Assembly (NCBI GenBank): GCA_947243855.1
Contig: CAMXIK010000010.1
Span: 1 to 64,000 of the forward strand
DNA length: 64,000 nt
DNA from: an uncultured Lachnospiraceae bacterium
GTDB lineage: Bacteria; Bacillota; Clostridia; Lachnospirales; Lachnospiraceae
Reading direction: 5' to 3'
The notes beneath the pieces are model-generated. The model saw nothing but the letters and a program-made list of their open reading frames with translations, ran no database searches and had not been told where the DNA came from. Position numbers and translations under genes: made by a program. Shown piece by piece: positions 1 to 7,225 of this stretch (positions are counted from its first letter, which is position 1; each line of letters opens with the position of its first letter).

Positions 1-1336
1 ACATGCGGTTTCTGGCAGTCTTTGCGCTGCCGCCTGCAGAATCTCCCTCCACAATAAAAATTTCGCATTTGGAGGCGTCCTTTGACTCGCAGTTGGCCAG
101 TTTGCCGTTGGAGTCAAAAGAAAATTTCTGCTTGGTCAGGAGGTTGGTTTTGGCCTTTTCCTCGGTCTTTCTGATTTTAGCGGCTTTCTCCGCGCAGCCG
201 ATAATGCTCTTTAAGGTGTCCAGATTGCGGTCGAAGAAGCGGACGATCTCGTCTCCCGTAACCTTGCTCACCACCTTGGCCGCATCCTGATTGTCCAGTT
301 TGGTCTTGGTCTGTCCCTCAAACCGGGGATCGGGGTGTTTGAGGGAAATGACTGCCGTCATGCCGTTTCTTACATCTGCGCCGGTGAAGTTCACATCCTT
401 TTCCTTTAAGATGTTAAGCCCTCTGGCGTAGGTGTTGATCACGTTTGTAAACATGGTCTTAAAGCCCGTCAGGTGGGTGCCGCCCTCGGCGTTGTAAATA
501 TTGTTACAAAAGCCAAGCACATTCTCGTGAAATTCGTTTACATACTGAAACGCGCATTCCACGGTGATGCCCTCCGATTCGCCCTTAAAGTAGATTACGT
601 CGCAGACCGCTTCGCGGCTTTTGTTCATATCCTTGATAAAGCCTACGATCCCTTCCGGCTCATGGTATTCGATGTGCTCGACCTCCGGCCCTCTCTTATC
701 CTCATAAATAATCGTAAGCTCGGGATTTAAGTAAGCGGTCTCGTGAAGTCTGCTCTTCACGTCGTCTTCTTTAAAACGGGTTTTGTCAAAAATGGTGTCG
801 TCCGGCAGGAAGTTGATGGTGGTTCCAGACTCCCTTGTCTTTCCCACCACGGGAAGCAGCCCGTCTTTTAATTCCATCGTGGGAACGCCCCGCTCATAGT
901 GATCCTCATAGATCTGCCCGCCGGTCTTTACGGTCACATGCAGATAGGCGGATAGGGCGTTTACCACCGAGGAACCAACGCCGTGGAGTCCCCCGCTTGT
1001 CTTATAGGCGTCGTTGTCAAATTTACCGCCTGCGTGCAGGGTCGTGAATACAAGCCGTTCCGCGCTGATGCCTTTCTCGTGCATACCTACGGGGATGCCG
1101 CGCCCGTTGTCGGAAACGGTGGCGGAACCGTCCGCCTCTAACGTCACCCGGATGATGCTGCAAAAGCCCGCCAAGTGCTCGTCCACCGCATTGTCCATGA
1201 TCTCGTAGATCAGGTGGTTTAAGCCCTTAGTGGAGACGCTGCCGATGTACATACCGGGACGGACCCGGACGGCTTCCAGTCCTTCCAGAACTGTGATGCT
1301 GGAGGCGTCGTATGTGTTCGTATCTGTCTTAGCCAT
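1..1336 (-). CDS. gyrB: Type IIA DNA topoisomerase subunit B (gyrase B or topo IV B), 3' end outside the window
   Basis: This is the ATPase subunit of a type II topoisomerase, which partners a GyrA/ParC-type subunit to change DNA supercoiling or decatenate chromosomes. About 445 residues are present. The GHKL ATPase region is clear: EGLEAVRVRPGMYIGS near the start, the Asn-bearing helix YEIMDNAVDEHL, the DNGRGIPVG loop and GGLHGVGSSVVNAL. The transducer domain follows, and the window ends inside the TOPRIM domain (EIFIVEGDSAGGSAK). ATG at 1336 is preceded by AGAGG at a good distance. No recF, dnaA or gyrA is adjacent, so this may be the second (parE-like) paralogue; the symbol is a best guess and the family is certain. 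Confidence 0.85.
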   Translation of the reverse strand, partial: MAKTDTNTYDASSITVLEGLEAVRVRPGMYIGSVSTKGLNHLIYEIMDNAVDEHLAGFCSIIRVTLEADGSATVSDNGRGIPVGMHEKGISAERLVFTTLHAGGKFDNDAYKTSGGLHGVGSSVVNALSAYLHVTVKTGGQIYEDHYERGVPTMELKDGLLPVVGKTRESGTTINFLPDDTIFDKTRFKEDDVKSRLHETAYLNPELTIIYEDKRGPEVEHIEYHEPEGIVGFIKDMNKSREAVCDVIYFKGESEGITVECAFQYVNEFHENVLGFCNNIYNAEGGTHLTGFKTMFTNVINTYARGLNILKEKDVNFTGADVRNGMTAVISLKHPDPRFEGQTKTKLDNQDAAKVVSKVTGDEIVRFFDRNLDTLKSIIGCAEKAAKIRKTEEKAKTNLLTKQKFSFDSNGKLANCESKDASKCEIFIVEGDSAGGSAKTARNRM

Positions 1337-1349
1337 AATTACCTCTTAT

Positions 1350-1425
1350 CCGCAGTGCAGCTCGGCTCACGGGCTGTCTACGCTCCCTGTTTATCCAAAT
1401 GTCTGTGCACTGCTCATTGCTATGC
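1350..1425. repeat. Intergenic repeat copy A, upstream of the topoisomerase gene
   Basis: GCAGTGCA (1352-1359) and TGCACTGC (1406-1413) form a perfect 8-bp inverted repeat flanking about 46 bp. The minus-strand end, GAGCTGCACTGCGGATAAG, resembles sequence in front of leuD, leuC and proB. The element lies 14 bp upstream of the start codon and would be in the 5' leader of the mRNA. Confidence 0.45.
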
Positions 1426-1439
1426 GTAGCATATCACAT

Positions 1440-1472
1440 ATCTAGTATTTTTGCAAAGGATAAATACTAGAT
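1440..1472. terminator. Hairpin after the 1472-2215 gene
   Basis: ATCTAGTATTT (1440-1450) pairs perfectly with AAATACTAGAT (1462-1472) around an 11-nt loop. It starts at the last base of the upstream stop codon. There is no clean U-tract on the minus-strand side, so termination strength is uncertain. Confidence 0.5.
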
Positions 1473-2215
1473 CATGTATACTCTTCCACCCGGTAGAGAT
1501 ATTCCCGTCCCCGCTTCCCCTCTCTCTTCAAAATATCCAGATACATCAGAATCGGTACGGCCTCCGCCGCCAGCTCTCTCTTAATGCCCGCCGCCTTCGC
1601 AAAATCCGTGATCGTAAAAGGCTCCTGCAGAGAAATCGGGACAAACTGCATGAAGTCTTCTGGCCGTTCAACACGGATCTCATCAAAGAGAGAAAGAGGC
1701 ATTCTGTCATAGCGGGAAGAACCCCGTTTTTTATTGCGGCTCCATCCGTTCAATAAACGATATTCATCCATATCGATCAAGGGAAAAGCGAAGGACAAAT
1801 TCGGGTCTTTCAAAAAAGCCTTAATCTTATACAGCTCCGGAAACGCATGATAGGCGTTTCCCGTCACCGGCGACTTGTGTTTTTCGGAAAGCGCCCCGCT
1901 CTCCTCATCCATCCAGATCAGCCACTTAAAATGCGGGATTGGCAATACCACCGTGACCGGATACAACGGCAGAAAAGCGGCAAGCTTGGGCCGCAGCTTT
2001 CCAAAATTCCCGTTCTGGATTTCAATGATGTGTCCCTTATTATAAATGTCTGCAATAAATCCCTCCACTGGAACCTCATGACAGTCCTCGTCCGGTTCAT
2101 AATAAAGCTTCATCACTGCATGAACTGTTTTTTCCTGCAATGTCCCGAACCCGTGGGGATCATTTTGTTTTAACAGCACTTTTAACTTTGCCCGTTCAAA
2201 TGATTCCTTATTCAT
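1472..2215 (-). CDS. Unrecognised protein with a possible PD-(D/E)XK nuclease-like core and C-terminal winged helix
   Basis: I do not recognise a named family. The 247-residue protein is soluble with no signal peptide. Residues 29, 56, 65 and 67 (E...D...E-x-Q, within GFIADIYN and HIIEIQNG) have the order and spacing of a PD-(D/E)XK-type active site with the known K-to-Q variation; this is inference. The last 60 residues (FTITDFAKAAGIKREL onward) look like a winged helix, as in DNA-binding or replication-initiator-like proteins. ATG at 2215 lies just 7 nt after a TATACT box and has no Shine-Dalgarno, so the message may be leaderless. A TTG codon at 2251 in the same frame is the alternative start, and it also lacks an SD. 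It is divergent from the diguanylate cyclase. Confidence 0.6.
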   Translation of the reverse strand: MNKESFERAKLKVLLKQNDPHGFGTLQEKTVHAVMKLYYEPDEDCHEVPVEGFIADIYNKGHIIEIQNGNFGKLRPKLAAFLPLYPVTVVLPIPHFKWLIWMDEESGALSEKHKSPVTGNAYHAFPELYKIKAFLKDPNLSFAFPLIDMDEYRLLNGWSRNKKRGSSRYDRMPLSLFDEIRVERPEDFMQFVPISLQEPFTITDFAKAAGIKRELAAEAVPILMYLDILKREGKRGREYLYRVEEYT

Positions 2216-2222
2216 GACTTTC

Positions 2223-2251
2223 AGTATACCAGATATTGTGTGATCGAACAA
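2223..2251 (-). promoter_or_regulatory. Promoter of the 1472-2215 gene, possibly leaderless
   Basis: On the minus strand TTGTTC (2251-2246), a 17-nt spacer and TATACT (2228-2223) form a sigma-A type promoter. The expected start of transcription falls at or next to the A of the ATG at 2215, which would leave no 5' untranslated region. Confidence 0.5.
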
Positions 2252-2278
2252 GTGTTTTCACAAAATATGAGGTCGTGA

Positions 2279-2307
2279 TTTACAAATTCATTTTTTAGGA
2301 GTATACT
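2279..2307 (+). promoter_or_regulatory. Promoter of the diguanylate cyclase gene
   Basis: TTTACA (2279-2284), a 17-nt spacer and TATACT (2302-2307), followed by an overlapping TATAAT (2307-2312 region), form a good vegetative promoter about 55 nt before the start codon. It is divergent from the promoter at 2223-2251. Confidence 0.6.
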
Positions 2308-2361
2308 ATAATAGATTATTTATGTGTGATTTGTTAGATAGCAGCGACAGACAACGGAAAC

Positions 2362-3489
2362 TTGAATGGTAGTAAGATGCAAAATTGGAAGTCCCGTCTG
2401 AAAAAAGGCATTAAAAACTTCAAAAATGTATTAAGCGGCAAGCGGCAGATCACAAACCGCCTTAAATTTCATGCCCTGATTGGCTCTATCGCGTCTGTGC
2501 ATGTGCTTTTGCTTGCCATTTTCTTTGTTTTTCGTGTCATGCCGATGTTTTATTTTAATATTTTCAGCGTACTCACCTATGCGCTCTGCTTCTGGCTGAT
2601 GCGGGGAGACCGCGAACACTATCTGGCCATTTATTTCATTACTTATATTGAGGTGCTGTTACATTCCTTTGCGGCCACAATCTGTCTTGGCTGGCAGTTT
2701 GGGTTCGCTCAGTATATCATCGCGATTATTCCCGTCGGTTTTTATATCTGTTATACGCTGGAGATCAAGCGGCATAAGTTTACCATTGCCACTGTGTCGG
2801 CGATCTTCTCCGCCGTCGCATTTTTGACCTGTAAATTTATCTCCTTTTTAGGGGAGCCTGCCGTCGTTTTGGATAATATTGTATTAGAGCTTGCGCTTTA
2901 TGTTTTTAACTCGCTGTGCGCGTTTACCTTTTTGATTCTTTTTTCCTTGGTTTTCATTTTTGAGATCAGGCTTTCCAGCAACCAGCTCAAGCACCAGAAC
3001 GCCATCTTGGATAAACTTGCCAGTACAGACCCGCTGACGGGACTCTACAACCGCAGGAGTATGGATATCTTTCTATCCCAAGCGGTGGAGACCGAATCCA
3101 ATTTTGCCCTGATTATGTGTGATATTGATGATTTTAAGAAAGTAAACGATACCTACGGACATGATTTCGGGGATGTGGTCTTAAAAGGCGTTGCAAACAT
3201 CACGACCGAACAGGTGAAAGGACACGGCTATGTCTGCCGCTGGGGCGGGGAAGAGATTCTGATTCTACTCAACAATGCTTCGGAGGAAAGTTCCTTCCGC
3301 ATTGCGGAGAACATCCGCCGGAATGTGGCGAACCGTGTGTTTGACTTGAACGAGAAATGGATTCACTGCTCGCTTACGTTGGGCATTGCTCTTCATAACA
3401 ACGAAGAGGCTGTGGAGGACACGATTACCCGCGCCGACTACAACCTCTACTGTGGGAAAAGAAACGGCAAAAACGCCGTGGTTTTATAA
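2362..3489 (+). CDS. Membrane-bound GGDEF diguanylate cyclase
   Basis: Predicted to make cyclic di-GMP from two GTP at the membrane. The 375-residue protein has a basic N-terminus, about six hydrophobic segments between residues 35 and 200 (a MASE-like sensor with no recognised ligand), and a GGDEF domain from about 212 to the end. The domain shows DPLTGLYNRRSMD, the metal-binding CDIDDFKKVNDTYGHD and the signature RWGGEEILIL. The last Phe of the motif is Ile but the catalytic GGEE is kept, so activity is expected. No RxxD inhibitory site is seen in the five residues before the motif. Start is TTG at 2362; an in-frame ATG at 2377 is possible, and neither has a strong SD. It is one of only two clear plus-strand genes. 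Confidence 0.88.
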   Translation: MNGSKMQNWKSRLKKGIKNFKNVLSGKRQITNRLKFHALIGSIASVHVLLLAIFFVFRVMPMFYFNIFSVLTYALCFWLMRGDREHYLAIYFITYIEVLLHSFAATICLGWQFGFAQYIIAIIPVGFYICYTLEIKRHKFTIATVSAIFSAVAFLTCKFISFLGEPAVVLDNIVLELALYVFNSLCAFTFLILFSLVFIFEIRLSSNQLKHQNAILDKLASTDPLTGLYNRRSMDIFLSQAVETESNFALIMCDIDDFKKVNDTYGHDFGDVVLKGVANITTEQVKGHGYVCRWGGEEILILLNNASEESSFRIAENIRRNVANRVFDLNEKWIHCSLTLGIALHNNEEAVEDTITRADYNLYCGKRNGKNAVVL

Positions 3490-3491
3490 CT

Positions 3492-3537
3492 GTTTGAGTT
3501 CTGATGCACTCAAACGGGAGAATGCAGAGCATTCTCC
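3492..3537. terminator. Two tandem hairpins between convergent genes
   Basis: GTTTGAGT/ACTCAAAC (3492-3499 and 3508-3515) is an 8-bp perfect stem. GGAGAATGC/GCATTCTCC (3517-3525 and 3529-3537) is a 9-bp stem with a 3-nt loop. They sit between the stop codons of the plus-strand cyclase and the minus-strand leu-operon gene, so a bidirectional terminator is likely, though U-tracts are short. Confidence 0.6.
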
Positions 3538-3552
3538 GTGGAATTGTTTTAC

Positions 3553-4296
3553 CTACAATTTTCGTACATGGCGGTCGCCGTGTAAAATCCGCTCTCTGTC
3601 AGAGGCGTTTAACTGCGTCAGCTTTCCGCTCTTGTCGTAGTACGTTAAAAGGGTGGAATTTTTAGCGACAGACCTTTTTCCATCGTCCGTAAGCAGATTG
3701 ATGACCTGTTCCAGATTCCCGGAACGGAGCTGTTTGCGGATTTTTTCATCCCGTTCGGCTTCTCTGGTCTCCAAGTCGTCTTCCCGTTCCGCTGGTTCTG
3801 TTTCTGCGGCCATAGTCGTTTCACTGCGGCCAGCGTCTGTCTTCTCCGGATCGATCCCTTTGATTTTATAGTATTCCAGCGTATAACGTTCCGCTTCTTC
3901 CGGCGTAACTTCCTCGGAAATTACGTTATCTTCGGGCGATTCGTTCCATATCCGATAGAGAAAATCTTTGAACGACTGAAAAAGGCTTTTAAAAAAGGCG
4001 GACAACGAGCCAGTCTGGGCGTCCGCCGCCTTGACTTTCTGAGCGGATGCTTCCTCTTCACCGACGCTCATGCTTCTGCCTGAAAGCTCAAGTTTAACGC
4101 CCTGCTTTTTGAGATCCACGCCGGGCTTCACATGAAGTTTTTTATCTTCGCCCTTTTCCTCTTTTTTTTCCGGGGAAGCCTGCTCCTTTTGCCGGTCCAG
4201 ACTAAATTTTTCCTGTCCCTCGGTATTTTTGGCGGGCTTTAATTGACTGCTATAGTCATAGGCGGGGTTGTCGCCGTCGCCGACCCTGTAGATCAT
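3553..4296 (-). CDS. Hypothetical charged protein at the end of the leuCD operon
   Basis: No known function. The 247 residues are hydrophilic and rich in Glu/Lys, with a likely disordered N-terminal 90 residues, a short amphipathic stretch (FFKSLFQSFKDFLYRIW, about 100-116) that could bind membrane or protein, and a better-conserved-looking C-terminus ending in NLLTDDGKRSVAKNSTLLTY and a Lys/Arg tail. There is no signal peptide or transmembrane helix. The ATG at 4296 follows the leuD stop by 3 nt, with GGGG of the leuD tail as SD, so it is translationally coupled to leuD. A leucine-related role is not implied by the sequence itself. Confidence 0.65.
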   Translation of the reverse strand: MIYRVGDGDNPAYDYSSQLKPAKNTEGQEKFSLDRQKEQASPEKKEEKGEDKKLHVKPGVDLKKQGVKLELSGRSMSVGEEEASAQKVKAADAQTGSLSAFFKSLFQSFKDFLYRIWNESPEDNVISEEVTPEEAERYTLEYYKIKGIDPEKTDAGRSETTMAAETEPAEREDDLETREAERDEKIRKQLRSGNLEQVINLLTDDGKRSVAKNSTLLTYYDKSGKLTQLNASDRERILHGDRHVRKL

Positions 4297-4299
4297 AGT

Positions 4300-4791
4300 T
4301 TATTCCCCTGCGTTGATATAGTTGATTAACCCTTCCGCTGCAATGATCTTCTGCATGAACTCCGGAAACGCCTGTCCCTGATAGGTGGTTCCTTTTGTCA
4401 CGTCGGTGATCACGCCGGAATCAAAGTCTACTTCCACGGTATCGCCCGCTTCGATCTCCGCAGCCGCTTCCGGACATTCCACGATGGGCAGGCCGATATT
4501 GATGGCGTTGCGGTAAAAGATTCTGGCAAAAGTTTCCGCGATCACACAGCTTATGCCAGCCGCCTTAATGGCGATCGGCGCATGCTCTCTTGAAGAACCG
4601 CAGCCAAAATTCTTGGTCGCTACCATGATGTCGCCCTTCTGCACCCTCCCGATAAAGGTCTTGTCAATATCTTCCATACAGTGGGCAGCCAGTTCGGCGG
4701 GATCGGAAGAATTTAAGTACCGCGCCGGGATGATGACGTCCGTGTCCACATTGTCCCCGTATTTAAACACTGTTCCTTTTGCTGCTTTCAT
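4300..4791 (-). CDS. leuD: 3-isopropylmalate dehydratase small subunit
   Basis: Small subunit of isopropylmalate isomerase, which converts 2-isopropylmalate to 3-isopropylmalate in leucine synthesis, working with LeuC. At 163 residues it has the short archaeal/clostridial type length. Diagnostic segments are [15 protein letters not shown] near the N-terminus and the substrate-loop region [18 protein letters not shown], then [15 protein letters not shown]. The SD AAAGGAG lies 7 nt before ATG. It is downstream of leuC, with a repeat element in the 65-bp gap. Confidence 0.96.
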   Translation of the reverse strand: MKAAKGTVFKYGDNVDTDVIIPARYLNSSDPAELAAHCMEDIDKTFIGRVQKGDIMVATKNFGCGSSREHAPIAIKAAGISCVIAETFARIFYRNAINIGLPIVECPEAAAEIEAGDTVEVDFDSGVITDVTKGTTYQGQAFPEFMQKIIAAEGLINYINAGE

Positions 4792-4812
4792 CGTATTCTC
4801 CTTTGAATCTTA

Positions 4813-4858
4813 TTCTTCTGCAGTGCAGACTCAAAAACCTTCGGTTTCTATCAGTTTC
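4813..4858. repeat. Intergenic repeat copy B, between leuC and leuD
   Basis: GCAGTGCAGACTCAAAAACC begins at 4820 and continues TTCGGTTT, ending at the leuC stop codon. On the minus strand it reads as a small hairpin (AAACC-GAA-GGTTT) followed by GAGTCTGCACTGCAG. It is closely similar to copy D (27603-27650) and shares its end with copies A and C. Confidence 0.5.
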
Positions 4859-6122
4859 ACGTAAGCTGGCATGGGCAGGATATCTTCCCTGTCACCGCGC
4901 TTGCAGCCGCCACTGCTGGACTTGCCAGATAGATTTCCGAATTGACATGTCCCATACGTCCTACAAAGTTACGATTGGTGGTAGACACACAGCGTTCTCC
5001 CTCCGCCAGAATACCCATATAGCCGCCAAGGCATGGCCCGCAGGTAGGGGTGCTGACAATCGCGCCCGCCTCGATAAAGGTCTTAAGAAGTCCTTCCTCC
5101 ATGGCCTGTAAATAAATCTTCTGGGTCGCGGGAATTACGATACAGCGCATTCCCTCCGCCACATGTCTTCCTTTCAATACCTTAGCGGCGATTCTCAGAT
5201 CATCTAATCTGCCGTTGGTACAGGAACCGATCACCACCTGATCGATGGCGATATCTTCCTTAATCTCGTCGACGGTCTTTGTGTTTTCCGGCAGATGGGG
5301 GAACGCCACCGTAGGCCGCAGAGCGGAGAGGTCGATCGTGTACTCCTCGTCGTACACCGCATCTGCATCCGCCTCATATACTTTGTATGTTCTCTGTGAA
5401 TGTTCCTTCATGTAAGCGATGGCAAGCTCGTCCACCGGGAAGATGCCGTTCTTGCCGCCCGCCTCAATCGCCATGTTAGCAATGGTAAAGCGGTCGTCCA
5501 TGGTCAGATTCGCAATGCCGTCTCCCGTAAACTCCATAGACTTGTAGAGCGCGCCGTCCACGCCGATCATGCCGATGATGTGCAGAATCACATCCTTGCC
5601 GCTGATCCACTCGGCGGGCTTTCCTGTCAGATTGAATTTGATGGCTGAGGGCACCTTAAACCATGCCTTACCGGTAGCCATACCGGCCGCCATATCCGTA
5701 CTGCCGACTCCCGTAGAGAAAGCGCCAAGCGCCCCATAGGTACAAGTGTGGGAATCCGCACCGATAATCACGTCTCCCGCCACCGTCAGACCCTGTTCCG
5801 GCAAAAGGGCATGCTCGATACCCATCTGTCCTACCTCGAAGTAATTGGTAATCTCATTTTTCTTCGCAAATTCGCGGACACATTTGCAGTGTTCCGCGGA
5901 CTTGATATCTTTATTGGGAACAAAATGATCCGGTACCAGCGCAATCTTGTCTTTGTCGAAAACGCCGTTTACTTTCATCTTTTCCATCTCGTGAATGGCC
6001 ACCGGGCTGGTGATATCGTTACCGAGCACCAGATCCAGATTGGCCTCAATCAACTGCCCGGCTTCCACCTTATCTAAACCGGCGTGTGCCGCCAGAATTT
6101 TCTGCGTCATTGTCATTCCCAT
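4857..6122 (-). CDS. leuC: 3-isopropylmalate dehydratase large subunit
   Basis: Large, 4Fe-4S-bearing subunit of isopropylmalate isomerase in leucine biosynthesis. The 421-residue protein shows the aconitase-family signatures: [20 protein letters not shown], the iron-sulfur ligands in VIGSCTNGR and in [10 protein letters not shown], and a C-terminal [10 protein letters not shown]. The start is ATG at 6122, preceded by GGAGGA at 9 nt; a second Met two codons later is possible. It heads a leuC-leuD-hypothetical transcription unit. leuA and leuB are not in the window. Confidence 0.97.
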   Translation of the reverse strand: MGMTMTQKILAAHAGLDKVEAGQLIEANLDLVLGNDITSPVAIHEMEKMKVNGVFDKDKIALVPDHFVPNKDIKSAEHCKCVREFAKKNEITNYFEVGQMGIEHALLPEQGLTVAGDVIIGADSHTCTYGALGAFSTGVGSTDMAAGMATGKAWFKVPSAIKFNLTGKPAEWISGKDVILHIIGMIGVDGALYKSMEFTGDGIANLTMDDRFTIANMAIEAGGKNGIFPVDELAIAYMKEHSQRTYKVYEADADAVYDEEYTIDLSALRPTVAFPHLPENTKTVDEIKEDIAIDQVVIGSCTNGRLDDLRIAAKVLKGRHVAEGMRCIVIPATQKIYLQAMEEGLLKTFIEAGAIVSTPTCGPCLGGYMGILAEGERCVSTTNRNFVGRMGHVNSEIYLASPAVAAASAVTGKISCPCQLT

Positions 6123-6147
6123 AGATACGATTCCTCCTGATCCTTGT

Positions 6148-6195
6148 CCGCAGCGCGCGCCCGAAAACCTACTGCCTGCGCACGCTCATTGCTTT
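6148..6195. repeat. Intergenic repeat copy C, upstream of leuC
   Basis: The segment carries CCGCAGCGC at one side and GCGCACGCTCATTGCT at the other, matching the outer ends of copy A (which has CCGCAGTGC and GTGCACTGCTCATTGCT). The middle differs. It sits about 28 bp upstream of the leuC start, within the probable leader. Confidence 0.4.
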
Positions 6196-6237
6196 CGTGA
6201 ATATGGTATTTGATACAGTATACCACAAAATAATTAT

Positions 6238-7098
6238 TTATTGAAGCCCTTCTAAAACTGTCTGTGCATAGCCTTCCCGTCCGGCAGCGCTTAAATGAAT
6301 GCCGTCCGCGCAAATCCACTCCGTATGCTGGGCCGCCGCCTGAGACCAATCAATGATATGAACGTTCTCGTTCGCCTCCGCAAGCTGACGAATTGTCGCA
6401 TTGGCTTCCTCCTGCCAACTGAGATCCCGTCCATAAACGGTAACCCAGTAAATCGTCCGCTCGCTTCCCAGCCGGTTAATCAATTCCTGCCCTTTCGCCG
6501 TACTGAAAGCGCCGTTTGTCCCAAGTCCGATCACGACGGTTTGCCGTAATAAGCCCTGCTGTTCCAGCGAGTTAAGGACATTGTCCGCCTCTATAAACTG
6601 TCTGGACACTTTTGCATCGATGACGCAGTCTGGCAGTCTTACAAGGATCGATGGCGAGCCTCCCAGCATAACGGAATCCCCCACCATAGTCATCGGCGTG
6701 GGTTGTGCCGGCGCCGCTTCTTCTGCGGTCTCCATCTGTGCCTGAGGTTCTACCGCTGCGCCCTCCGTTTGCGGCTGTACTTCTTCCGTTTCTCCTTCGG
6801 GCTGTGCCTGTACCTCTTCCGCCGTGCCCTCCGCTGGCGTCTGCACCTCTTCCGTCGCGCCTTCGGGCGGTATCTGTACTTCTTCCGCCGCGCTCTCTGC
6901 CGGCTGCATCACTTCTTGTCCGCTTTCCAACTGTGCTTCCGAAGCGGCGATTTCCTGCTGTACCTGTTCTTCACTGGCTGCTTGTACATTCATGAGTGTA
7001 CTGGGACAGCCCAAAAGAAGCATCGTCACGAAAAGGGTCCGTAAAACTGCAATTACGTTTTTTGCTGCAATTTCTTTTCTGTTCACAATTTTCCTCAT
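6238..7098 (-). CDS. Secreted SGNH/GDSL hydrolase-like protein with a repetitive acidic linker
   Basis: Predicted extracellular esterase or acyl-transfer-type hydrolase; substrate unknown. Residues 1-41 are a basic, hydrophobic signal peptide or anchor. Residues about 60-125 contain a degenerate 11-residue repeat built on EEVQxPxEGxT, at least four copies, likely a flexible wall-spanning linker. The SGNH domain follows: block I MVGDSVMLGG with the catalytic Ser, GLGTNG (Gly/Asn blocks) and the C-terminal DGIHLSAAG with catalytic Asp/His. It resembles the SGNH domain fused to membrane OafA-type acyltransferases, here standing alone. No clear SD precedes ATG 7098. It lies 127 bp downstream of the two-component system and could be a target of it. 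Confidence 0.8.
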   Translation of the reverse strand: MRKIVNRKEIAAKNVIAVLRTLFVTMLLLGCPSTLMNVQAASEEQVQQEIAASEAQLESGQEVMQPAESAAEEVQIPPEGATEEVQTPAEGTAEEVQAQPEGETEEVQPQTEGAAVEPQAQMETAEEAAPAQPTPMTMVGDSVMLGGSPSILVRLPDCVIDAKVSRQFIEADNVLNSLEQQGLLRQTVVIGLGTNGAFSTAKGQELINRLGSERTIYWVTVYGRDLSWQEEANATIRQLAEANENVHIIDWSQAAAQHTEWICADGIHLSAAGREGYAQTVLEGLQ

Positions 7099-7225
7099 TT
7101 CTGTGCAAAAAAGATTTTTTCAATGGCGCTGAATAGTTTGCACCATACATTATATTCCAATCAAGCATTATAATATGACTCTTTCTAAAATTCAATCCTT
7201 TTCTTTCTGGAAATTCCTCCTTTTG

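Noticed and set aside
6123..6237. T-box or leucine leader upstream of leuC
   Set aside because: No T-box sequence (TGGNACCGCG), specifier stem or leader peptide with Leu codons is visible in the gap.
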